Source of the DNA: Candidatus Paracaedibacteraceae bacterium
Lineage (GTDB): Bacteria > Pseudomonadota > Alphaproteobacteria > UBA6184
Direction: 5' to 3'
Assembly: GCA_024236035.1 (NCBI GenBank)
Contig: JACKLG010000002.1
Coordinates: 62,001-126,000 of the forward strand
DNA: 64,000 nucleotides
Part shown: in pieces, positions 57,079-64,000 of the stretch
Layout of the letters: every line of letters begins with the position of its first letter
How positions within the stretch are numbered: the first letter of the stretch is position 1
Position numbers and translations under genes: made by a program
Notes under the pieces: model-generated
Databases searched by the model: none
Told to the model about the DNA's origin: nothing
Seen by the model: the letters and a program-made list of their open reading frames with translations, nothing else

Positions 57079-57669
57079 ATGCATCGCTTAAATTCATTAA
57101 TAGATTTAGAAAAACTTTCAGAAAGACTTTGGGGGCATTCTTCACAGGACCGCTCTGCCATGAACATATTAAAAGCAACATGGTTAGAAACTCCCTTGGG
57201 TCCAATGGTGGCAATTTCTGATGATGAATCTTTATATCTTTTGGAATTTTTTGACCGCAAAGGTTTAAGCGCTGAAATAGAATATCTCGTGAAGAAAAAA
57301 GGGGCCCACATCATTTCCGCTACTGCGCCTCCCTTGGTTTCAATTAAAGAAGAATTAAAAGCATATTTTAATGGCAGCTTAAAAAAATTTGAAACCCCCT
57401 TTTCATTAAGGGGTACCGATTTTCAAAAGCTTGCGTGGAATGCGCTAACAGAAATTCCTTATGGTGAAACCCGCAGTTATATGCAGCAAGCAGAGGCTGT
57501 TAATCGCTCCGCTGCCCATCGTGCCGTCGCCAATGCAAATGGAGCTAATCAGCTTGCAATTATTATCCCCTGTCATCGCATTATTAATGCAAATGGCCAA
57601 CTTGGTGGATATGGTGCGGGCCTTGCTCGAAAAAAATGGTTAATTGAACATGAAAGAAGACATCAATGA
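57079..57669 (+). CDS. ogt: methylated-DNA--protein-cysteine methyltransferase
   Basis: A 196-residue O6-alkylguanine DNA alkyltransferase. The suicide cysteine is Cys165 in the PCHR motif (164-167), the arginine finger lies in HRAVANANGAN (Arg148), and the winged-helix part reads FQKLAWNALTEIPYGETRSY. It moves the alkyl group from DNA onto itself. It resembles the Ada C-terminal half, but without an N-terminal regulatory domain. It overlaps alkD by four bases (ATGA), so the two are coupled. Confidence 0.93.
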   Translation: MHRLNSLIDLEKLSERLWGHSSQDRSAMNILKATWLETPLGPMVAISDDESLYLLEFFDRKGLSAEIEYLVKKKGAHIISATAPPLVSIKEELKAYFNGSLKKFETPFSLRGTDFQKLAWNALTEIPYGETRSYMQQAEAVNRSAAHRAVANANGANQLAIIIPCHRIINANGQLGGYGAGLARKKWLIEHERRHQ

Positions 57670-58373
57670 ATAGAGTAGAAGTTATTAAAAAGCGTCTACA
57701 AGCAGAAAGTTCAGAAGCAAATTTAACAACTAAAAATTTTTTTAAAACTGGTCAGGGAGATTATGCAGAACATGATCAATTCATAGGCGTAAAAGTGCCC
57801 CTGCTTCGGATATTATCAAAAGAGTTCTCTGAGCTATCTTTGAATGAAATTCAAGAACTTTTAAAATCAGCAATCAATGAAGAACGTCTATTGGCCCTGC
57901 TGATATTGGTGCGGCAGTATCAACAGGCTGACCCTAAAACTAAAGATCTATTGTACATATTTTATATGCAGAATTTGCAGTGTGTAAATAATTGGAACTT
58001 GGTGGATAGTTCTGCATATTTAATATTGGGGGCGCATATTTTTGATAAAGATCAAAGTGTATTGCTAAAATTGGCCTACTCTCAGATTCTGTGGGAACGT
58101 CGCATTGCGATAGTCGCTACCTTATATTTTATACGTAACAATAAGTTTGATTGGACCTTAAAAATAGCTCTAATTTTATTGAATGATCAACATGATCTAA
58201 TTCATAAAGCTGTGGGCTGGATGCTAAAAGAAGTTGGAAAAAAAGATCAAAAAACGCTTGTTATGTTCCTTGATCAGCATGCGGTTCGTATGCCAAGTAT
58301 AATGCTTAGGTGCGCAATTGAAAAACTACCTACAGAACAGCGCAAAATGTACTTAAGGGTAAAGGCTGGTTAA
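57666..58373 (+). CDS. alkD: DNA alkylation repair glycosylase AlkD
   Basis: A 235-residue HEAT-like-repeat protein of the AlkD family that excises N3- and N7-alkylated bases. The active-site pattern is visible: Trp110 and Asp114 in NNWNLVDSSAY, arginine in LWERRIAIV (145-146) and Trp185 in HKAVGWMLKEVG, matching the Trp-Asp-Arg-Trp set of characterised AlkD. Length is normal. It closes the Nudix-Ogt-AlkD unit. Confidence 0.92.
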   Translation: MNRVEVIKKRLQAESSEANLTTKNFFKTGQGDYAEHDQFIGVKVPLLRILSKEFSELSLNEIQELLKSAINEERLLALLILVRQYQQADPKTKDLLYIFYMQNLQCVNNWNLVDSSAYLILGAHIFDKDQSVLLKLAYSQILWERRIAIVATLYFIRNNKFDWTLKIALILLNDQHDLIHKAVGWMLKEVGKKDQKTLVMFLDQHAVRMPSIMLRCAIEKLPTEQRKMYLRVKAG

Positions 58374-58410
58374 AGTTACTCGTGACAGAATCCCCCTGAT
58401 TTTTAGGCAT

Positions 58411-58439
58411 TTGAAATTTTTTTCTAATGTGTGTATATT
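58411..58439 (+). promoter_or_regulatory. promoter of the tmRNA gene
   Basis: -35 TTGAAA (58411-58416), a 17-base spacer and -10 TATATT (58434-58439) predict a start near 58446, shortly before the acceptor piece of ssrA. It may also serve sspB by read-through. Confidence 0.6.
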
Positions 58440-58469
58440 ATTATACGTTGGCTCAGGTCAACTATGATG

Positions 58470-58745
58470 ATAAACGATGTGCGAAATAAATGGAGCGGAC
58501 CCGGGGGCGGTACCCGGCGCCTCCACCAATTTTATTAGGGGGGCGAAATAGGATCGACGCACACAGTAAAGGCACAATCTTTCATTCGGTATTGTAACCA
58601 CCGTTATCGGGCTATTTTTATAAATGCCAAAAATCAAAAGGCACGTCGCGTAGCAGCTAATGTTAATACTGCGGTAGCAGTAGCAAAAGCCGCTTAACGC
58701 GAAGCGGTTTGGGGGGCACCGGGCAACAGAAGCCCCCCGCTAATA
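58470..58745 (+). ncRNA. ssrA: tmRNA, circularly permuted two-piece type
   Basis: The gene has the permuted order typical of alphaproteobacteria. The acceptor piece comes first and ends with CCGGG-GGCGGTA-CCCGG (T-arm), CGCCTCC and ACCA at 58528. A short spacer is then removed, and the coding piece begins GGGGGCGAAATAGGATCGACG at 58539, whose first seven bases pair with CGCCTCC. The tag frame starts GCC AAA AAT CAA and ends GTA GCA AAA GCC GCT TAA, the stop lying in the loop of a CCGCTT/AAGCGG helix. A G6/C6 hairpin closes the 3' side. The outer boundaries of the transcript are approximate. Confidence 0.85.
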
Positions 58746-58763
58746 ATAAAAAATAGGTGTAAA

Positions 58764-59225
58764 GTGTCGTTAATTAATTATGACAAATTAATCAAAAACA
58801 GTTTGAAACATGTGGTTAAGCAAGCATTAGAACATGTAGCAGAAAAAGGTTTGTATGGTGAACAACACTTTTATATTACCTTTCAAACTGATTTTCCAGA
58901 TGTGAATATTCCTGAATATTTAATGCAAGAATATCCAGATGAATTAACAATTGTTTTGGAAAATCAATTTTGGAATCTTAAGGTATTTGAAACCTATTTT
59001 ACAGTATCATTAAATTTTAATGCACATATTGAAAGTATCCAGGTTCCATTTGACGCAATATTAGAATTTTCAGATCCTTCTGAAGACTTTGTGTTGCAGT
59101 TTGAACTTAATGAAAATGACTTGGGGGTAAATTTAATCGATGAACCCTCTGATGAAGATGAAGAAAATGAACACGCAGATCAAGATAGCAAAGTAATCTC
59201 TCTTGATTTATTTAGAAAGAAGTAG
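58764..59225 (+). CDS. sspB: ClpXP adaptor SspB, alpha type
   Basis: A 153-residue protein of the SspB-alpha family, which hands ssrA-tagged polypeptides to ClpXP. The globular part (GEQHFYITFQTDFPDVNIPEYLMQEYP, ELTIVLENQFWNLKVFETYF) is followed by an acidic flexible linker (DEPSDEDEENEHAD) and a conserved C-terminal end (VISLDLFRKK) that docks to ClpX. A GTG start at 58764 with AGGTG upstream is used. It lies some 20 bases after the tmRNA gene, linking tag and tag-recognition factor. Confidence 0.9.
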   Translation: MSLINYDKLIKNSLKHVVKQALEHVAEKGLYGEQHFYITFQTDFPDVNIPEYLMQEYPDELTIVLENQFWNLKVFETYFTVSLNFNAHIESIQVPFDAILEFSDPSEDFVLQFELNENDLGVNLIDEPSDEDEENEHADQDSKVISLDLFRKK

Positions 59226-59241
59226 AAAAGGGTAATTAATT

Positions 59242-60384
59242 ATGGATCAAAAACAGTTAAAGCCTTATTTGTATACTGCTGCCGGCATTTTAGGTGCCAT
59301 TATATTGGGTGTTTTTATCCGTCAATGCAGCAAAAAATCGGATATAGAATCCTTTGACCGCGTAAAATACGTAGAAGTTTCTCCCGTTAAAGTCGGTCAG
59401 TTATTACGTAAAATTAACGCTATTGGTAAGCTTGCGGCTAACCAATCAGTGGTTGTTAAAACTGAAATGCCAGGACGTATTGCAAAAATACATTTCCAAG
59501 ATGGGCAAACAGTAAATGCAGGCGATCCATTAATTGAATTTGACAGCGAACAATTGCGTTTAGAAGCAATTCAGGCGCGTGCAAAAGCTTCTCAATATTC
59601 GCAGTTATATCAACGCAACCTTGAACTGTTTCAAAAAAAGCTAATCAGCAGCTCAGAATATGAAAAAGCTAAAGCAGAATTTGAACAAACACGTGCGCAG
59701 GCACAAGAAAAAGATTTATTGGTTCGTAAAAGCACAATTCGCGCCCCATTCGAAGGTGTGTTGGGTATTCGTGAAAAGGATATCAGCCCAGGTGCGTATG
59801 TAAACCAAAATGTTGAAATCGTATCATTGGTGGATACTGACCCTATGTTGGTTGACTTTAACGTTTCTGGCGCATATTCAGGCAGTTTGCGCGCTGGTCA
59901 AGAAATTAAAATTTCCGTGGATGGTACTGCGTTGGAAGAAATATCGGCTAAAATTGATGCAATGGATGCGCGTGTGGATGAAGCGGGTAACACTTTACGT
60001 GTTCGGGGTTCTGTGTCCAACAAAGAAGGTGAATTGAAGCCAGGCATGTTTGCAAAAGTACTTGTGGTAATTGGCGAAGTTCCTAATGCAATTCAAGTCC
60101 CAGAAGGTGCTGTTGAACGTAACGGAAATCAAAACTATGTATACCGTGTAACTAAAATCCAAAACAATATTGGGTATGTTGTATTAACTCCTGTGGTTAT
60201 TGGTACGCGTCAAAATGGTATGGTTGAAATCGTACAAGGTTTGGAACCAAAAGACGTGGTTGTAACAGGCGGACACACTGGTCTACACGATTCTCAAGAA
60301 GTTCGTATCCAAAAAACTGTTTCTGTTGAAGATGCGGCTCAAAAAGCAGCTGCTAATCCAGACGCAACAACACTGTCACAATAA
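59242..60384 (+). CDS. RND efflux periplasmic adaptor subunit
   Basis: A 380-residue membrane-fusion protein that bridges an RND pump to an outer-membrane channel. It has a single N-terminal anchor (about residues 9-26), a split lipoyl domain (VVKTEMPGRIAKIHFQDGQTVNAGDPLIEFD, then STIRAPFEGVLGIREKDISPGAYV), a short coiled coil (LFQKKLISSSEYEKAKAEFEQTRAQAQEK) and beta-barrel plus membrane-proximal domains. The hairpin is short, as in MdtA/AcrA relatives. The pump gene follows 22 bases later. The substrate is unknown. Confidence 0.92.
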   Translation: MDQKQLKPYLYTAAGILGAIILGVFIRQCSKKSDIESFDRVKYVEVSPVKVGQLLRKINAIGKLAANQSVVVKTEMPGRIAKIHFQDGQTVNAGDPLIEFDSEQLRLEAIQARAKASQYSQLYQRNLELFQKKLISSSEYEKAKAEFEQTRAQAQEKDLLVRKSTIRAPFEGVLGIREKDISPGAYVNQNVEIVSLVDTDPMLVDFNVSGAYSGSLRAGQEIKISVDGTALEEISAKIDAMDARVDEAGNTLRVRGSVSNKEGELKPGMFAKVLVVIGEVPNAIQVPEGAVERNGNQNYVYRVTKIQNNIGYVVLTPVVIGTRQNGMVEIVQGLEPKDVVVTGGHTGLHDSQEVRIQKTVSVEDAAQKAAANPDATTLSQ

Positions 60385-60406
60385 GGTGTTTAAAAGGGCA
60401 TAAACC

Positions 60407-63400
60407 ATGAAAATCTCCGAAATTTGTATTAAAAGGCCGGTACTTTCTATCGTCCTTAACCTACTTTTAATCCTTGTTGGTATGGTTGCATTTATGCGCC
60501 TTCCCATCAATGAATACCCTAAATTTGAAAAGCCTACACTAAGTATTGAAACTGAATTCCATGGGGCAGGGCCTGAAATTATTGAAAATACAGTTACAAA
60601 GGTACTGGAAGAAGAGCTTGCTAAAATTGAAGGTTTAGACTTCATTACCTCCACCAGCATGCGGGGTAAAAGCAACGTTTACTTACACTTTAATATGGAC
60701 CGTTCATTAGATGCAGCGGCAACTGACGTTCTATTTAAAGTGGCACGTATCCGCAGCTTATTACCTAATGATGTTCGCGATCCAGTAATGATTAAATCAG
60801 ATGCGAATGCCAGCCCAGTAATGTATTTGGCGTTAAACAGTACCAGTCGTACAGAAACAGACTTGGCTGATTATGCAAGACGTTACCTTGAAAACCCAAT
60901 TGGTAACCTTAATGGGGTATCAAAGGTCGAAATTTTAGGGGGTGGCCAATTCGTAATGCGTATTTGGTTGGATCCTCAAAAATTGGCAGCGCACAGTCTA
61001 AACGCATTGGATGTATACAATGAAATACGTCGTCAAAATATTGAACGTCCAGGTGGAAGCATTGTGGGTGGTGATCGCCAATTTAACGTGTCTACAACTG
61101 CACGTATTCGCAGCCCAGAAGAATTTAACCAGCTAATCGTTGGTAATAAAAATGGAAAATTCGTACGTTTAGAAGATGTCGGCCATGCTGTGGTTGGTAC
61201 GCAGGATGAAACTACCTCGTTTATTTTTAACGGAAAAAAAGCGATTGCCTTAATTATCTATAAAAAATCTGAAGGCAGTCCCATTGCCGTTGCAGACCTT
61301 GTAAAATCAGAATTACCTAAAGTTCACGAACGTTTACCAGGGGATATGGAATTAAAAGTTGCATATGACAGTACTACGTTTATTGAAGTTGCAATTAAAG
61401 AAGTCTATGAAACAATTGTAATTGCTATTTTATTGGTGTTATTGGTTGTCTTTGGCTTTATTGGGTCGTTAAGAGCCTCCATAATTCCAATGGTGACAAT
61501 TCCTATTTCATTAATTGGAACGTGTATCTTAATTTATATCTGGGGTTTCTCTATCAATATTCTAACCCTTTTGGCCATGGTTCTGGCCGTGGGTCTGGTT
61601 GTGGATGATGCGATTGTTGTATTAGAAAACATCTATCGTTACATTGAAGAAGGTATGACGCCAATGAAGGCTGCCTTAAAAGGAAGCAAAGAAATTGGAT
61701 TTGCCGTGGTTGCTATGACGATTACGTTGGCGGCTGTATACGCTCCTTTATCATTGGCTCAAGGTGTAACAGGCCAGTTGTTTAGAGAATTTGCTTTAAC
61801 CCTTGCCGGTGCTGTGATTTTATCAGGGGTGGTTGCATTAACACTATCGCCAATGATGTGTTCTCGGTTGTTAAAAAATCACGAAGAAGATATGGGCTTC
61901 ATTAAAATACCTCAAGTCAAAGCAGTATTTGATTGGATATCAAAAGCGCTTAAAAAACTTGATGAAGAATATTCAAAACTTTTAAAATTCTCATTAAGTC
62001 ACAGATTAATTGTGGTGTTAGTCGGTGTTGCCTTCACAGGATTATCCTGGGGATTAATGACTAAATTCCTTCCTTCAAAATTTGTGCCCGATGAAGACAG
62101 AGGTATTATTCGTGGTAAAGGCGACGCTGCTAAAGGCTTAACCTTGGAAGCTTTAGACCGCTATGTAATGCAATTAGATGCAGTTTTAGACAACAATGCA
62201 TCTGTTGAAAATCGTCTCCTAATGGTAAAAATGCCTGAAGTTACAGTGATTTCTTCACTAAAATCATGGGGTAAACGTAAAAAGTCAAGCCACGATATCT
62301 TAAAAGAACTAAACCCAGAATTGAAAAAAGTTGTGGGGCTGGGGGCTATGACACTAAGTAACCAACGTTCATTCGGTGGCGGGGGTAAAGATGATGGGTC
62401 TGTTACGTTTGTGCTTCAGTCTATGAAACCAATGGACGAAATTATCTCTACGTCTCGTAAATTGTTACAAGGGTTTTCAAACCAGCAAGATGAAATTGAC
62501 CTACGTTTCTATTTACCAGTGAACATGCAAGACTTTAACGTAAATATTAACCGTGACGTTGCATCTTACGTAGGCATTTCTGCAGAAGATATTGCAGTGA
62601 CAATGGAAATTTTCACTAAAGGTAAAAAAGTGGGTAACTACATGCCGCACGGTGATACAAAAGAATATGATATTATCGTGGGTGTGGAAAAAGAATTCCG
62701 CCGCTCGCCATCCGATCTTTCTGATGTATATATGCGCGTTGTAAAGAAAAACGAAGAAAAAACAATTCCGATTTCTCAGCTAATTAATGTGGAAGAAAAA
62801 TTAGCACCAACGCAAATTGAACACTATAACAGAATGAGAAACATCGTTTTTGTGGGCGATATCACCTCCAAAATGTCGCTTTCAAAAGCAGTGGAAAATG
62901 TGAAGAAAATAGCAAGCAAAACCATCAGCAAAGATTATATTATTGAATTTACCGGTGAAACGCGTAAATTTTTGCAAGAATCTGGTAATATGCTGTTTGT
63001 CTTTGGTTTGGCTATTCTTTTCATTTATTTGGTGTTAGCAGCGCAATTCGAAAGCTTTATTGATCCGTTGATTATTCTGCTAAGTGTTCCGCTATCTTTG
63101 GCTGGTGCGGTGATTACCTTGCTGCTGATTAAAGATGGCAGCATGAACATCTTCAGCCAAATTGGTATGGTCACCTTAATCGGTCTAATCACGAAACATG
63201 GTATTTTGATTGTAGACTTCGCAAACGCCCTTCAAGAACAAGGTAAAACAGCCTTAGAAGCCGTAACGGAAGCCTGTAAGTTGCGTTTACGTCCTATTCT
63301 AATGACAACAGGCGCTATGGTCTTTGGTGCGGTACCGTTGGCCCTTGCATCTGGTGCTGGCGCAGAAATACGCAGCAACGTAGGTTGGGTGATTGTAGGG

Positions 63401-63502
63401 GGGATGAGCTTTGGAACGTTGTTTACCTTATTTGTGGTTCCGGCCGTATATACTTATTTAAGTCGTAAGCGAAATATACATCCTGACTTACAAAACATCT
63501 AA
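60407..63502 (+). CDS. RND efflux pump, HAE-1 family permease
   Basis: A 1,031-residue AcrB-type inner-membrane pump, the normal length. The N-terminal ICIKRPVLSIVLNLL helix, two large periplasmic loops and twelve membrane segments are apparent. TM4 carries the proton-relay aspartates Asp400 and Asp401 in GLVVDDAIVVLENIYRY, and the C-terminal half has GLITKHGILIVDFANALQEQG and LRPILMTTGAMVFGAVPLALASGAGAE. Together with the adaptor it forms a drug or lipid exporter; no outer-membrane channel gene is in the window. A strong terminator follows. Confidence 0.95.
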   Translation: MKISEICIKRPVLSIVLNLLLILVGMVAFMRLPINEYPKFEKPTLSIETEFHGAGPEIIENTVTKVLEEELAKIEGLDFITSTSMRGKSNVYLHFNMDRSLDAAATDVLFKVARIRSLLPNDVRDPVMIKSDANASPVMYLALNSTSRTETDLADYARRYLENPIGNLNGVSKVEILGGGQFVMRIWLDPQKLAAHSLNALDVYNEIRRQNIERPGGSIVGGDRQFNVSTTARIRSPEEFNQLIVGNKNGKFVRLEDVGHAVVGTQDETTSFIFNGKKAIALIIYKKSEGSPIAVADLVKSELPKVHERLPGDMELKVAYDSTTFIEVAIKEVYETIVIAILLVLLVVFGFIGSLRASIIPMVTIPISLIGTCILIYIWGFSINILTLLAMVLAVGLVVDDAIVVLENIYRYIEEGMTPMKAALKGSKEIGFAVVAMTITLAAVYAPLSLAQGVTGQLFREFALTLAGAVILSGVVALTLSPMMCSRLLKNHEEDMGFIKIPQVKAVFDWISKALKKLDEEYSKLLKFSLSHRLIVVLVGVAFTGLSWGLMTKFLPSKFVPDEDRGIIRGKGDAAKGLTLEALDRYVMQLDAVLDNNASVENRLLMVKMPEVTVISSLKSWGKRKKSSHDILKELNPELKKVVGLGAMTLSNQRSFGGGGKDDGSVTFVLQSMKPMDEIISTSRKLLQGFSNQQDEIDLRFYLPVNMQDFNVNINRDVASYVGISAEDIAVTMEIFTKGKKVGNYMPHGDTKEYDIIVGVEKEFRRSPSDLSDVYMRVVKKNEEKTIPISQLINVEEKLAPTQIEHYNRMRNIVFVGDITSKMSLSKAVENVKKIASKTISKDYIIEFTGETRKFLQESGNMLFVFGLAILFIYLVLAAQFESFIDPLIILLSVPLSLAGAVITLLLIKDGSMNIFSQIGMVTLIGLITKHGILIVDFANALQEQGKTALEAVTEACKLRLRPILMTTGAMVFGAVPLALASGAGAEIRSNVGWVIVGGMSFGTLFTLFVVPAVYTYLSRKRNIHPDLQNI

Positions 63503-63514
63503 TCTAACATATGA

Positions 63515-63541
63515 AAAACACCTCTTCGGAGGTGTTTTTTT
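63515..63541 (+). terminator. rho-independent terminator after the RND operon
   Basis: AAAACACCTC (63515-63524), loop TTCG, GAGGTGTTTT (63529-63538) and a following T run make a textbook terminator 13 bases after the pump gene. Confidence 0.93.
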
Positions 63542-63569
63542 TAAACTTTAAGGTGAAAATAAAAAAGTG

Positions 63570-63606
63570 TTGTATTGTAGACCCCTTTGGTTGCATTGTA
63601 GACCCC
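63570..63606 (+). repeat. two direct repeats upstream of the MFS gene
   Basis: TTGTATTGTAGACCCC (63570-63585) and TTGCATTGTAGACCCC (63591-63606) differ at one base and start 21 bases apart, two helical turns. They lie about 105 bases before the MFS start and could be a regulator binding site. A small GCTTGC/GCAAGC dyad lies nearer the gene. Confidence 0.5.
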
Positions 63607-63711
63607 ATTTTTTTTATAAAATTAATCACAATAAAATTAACGCAAAGCTCGGAAACGCTTGCATCTTGCGCAAGCATTTGATAGCCTCTGCAAGGTTAAG
63701 AAAGAGACATA

Positions 63712-64000
63712 ATGCACACAAATAATGATCATCCTTCTTCTAAAAGTCTAGGATTTCTGCATAGATTGAACCTCCTACATATACCAAAACCAATATGGGC
63801 TCTTTCTATTTCCACCCTTCTAATGACCCTCTCCGGATCCATCGTATTTACCATCGCTCCCCATTATTTAGTCGACGTTTTAAAGCTAGATAAACAATCT
63901 GTCGGTTGGATGGAAGGTATAGTAGAGTCATTTGCCCTTATGATTCGGATGCTTTCGGGGACATTAAGCGACTATTTTGTTCGACGCAAAATGATTATTT
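63712..64000 (+). CDS. MFS transporter, N-terminal part
   Basis: The gene runs off the window; 96 codons are visible. After a polar N-terminus (MHTNNDHPSSKSLGF) comes a first membrane helix (WALSISTLLMTLSGSIVFTIAPHYL) and the conserved segment GWMEGIVESFALMIRMLSGTLSDYFVRRK, in which the G-x3-D-x2-RRK loop of the major facilitator superfamily is seen. AAGAGA precedes the ATG. The substrate is not predictable; the EGIVES pattern also occurs in MFS proteins of intracellular alphaproteobacteria. Confidence 0.88.
   Translation, partial: MHTNNDHPSSKSLGFLHRLNLLHIPKPIWALSISTLLMTLSGSIVFTIAPHYLVDVLKLDKQSVGWMEGIVESFALMIRMLSGTLSDYFVRRKMII

Noticed and set aside
1..64000. CRISPR arrays, insertion sequences or transposases
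   Set aside because: No regularly spaced repeats, no cas genes and no transposase-like frames or terminal inverted repeats were seen.

Overview
The window looks like a chromosome segment of an AT-rich, probably host-associated alphaproteobacterium, most plausibly of the Holosporales/Rickettsiales kind. The support is a circularly permuted two-piece tmRNA gene followed by an alpha-type sspB, a complete nuoA-N operon running straight into birA and an RNase J gene, and an rpmH-rnpA-yidD-yidC-engB block. AT-rich genes, several fresh pseudogenes and very large exported proteins fit a symbiont or intracellular lifestyle. The taxonomic placement is inference; no rRNA lies in the window.

Layout. 1-4.6 kb: end of rpsA, then rpmH, rnpA, yidD, yidC, engB and ruvB (translation, RNase P, membrane insertion, recombination). 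4.7-14.05 kb, minus strand: one giant filamentous-haemagglutinin-like gene (about 3,130 codons) split into two frames at a run of eight A/T. 14.4-15.5 kb: a decayed gene of unknown family. 15.9-26.5 kb: three exported-protein genes in a row, namely a 2,071-residue helical repeat protein, a 926-residue lipoprotein with Lys/His-rich tracts and a barrel-like C-terminus, and a lipoprotein joining a macro domain to a barrel-like C-terminus. 26.6 kb: tRNA-Asp. 26.8-43.3 kb: complex I (nuoA-N) with two possible small ORFs between subunit genes, then birA and rnj. 43.4-46.5 kb: an MscS channel, an HSL-type esterase and an APH(6)-like kinase. 46.8 kb: tRNA-Ser(GGA). 47.2-49.3 kb: a decaying accessory cluster (SRPBCC, P-loop and DUF4260 pseudogenes around an intact MarR regulator and an intact unknown gene).

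49.4-53.9 kb: dabA and dabB, an inorganic-carbon uptake system, divergent from a LysR gene. 54-56 kb: a hydrolase remnant, an aminotransferase and a YheO-like regulator with a paired operator. 56.6-58.4 kb: a Nudix-Ogt-AlkD trio that suggests alkylation repair. 58.4-59.2 kb: tmRNA and sspB, which cooperate in degrading products of stalled ribosomes. 59.2-63.5 kb: an RND efflux adaptor and pump. 63.7 kb to the end: the start of an MFS transporter.

The most unusual content is the 4.7-26.5 kb surface or secretion region, above all the macro-domain lipoprotein and the giant adhesin-like gene with its homopolymer frameshift. All coordinates and motifs were read by eye; no database search was run, so family names rest on motif recognition.
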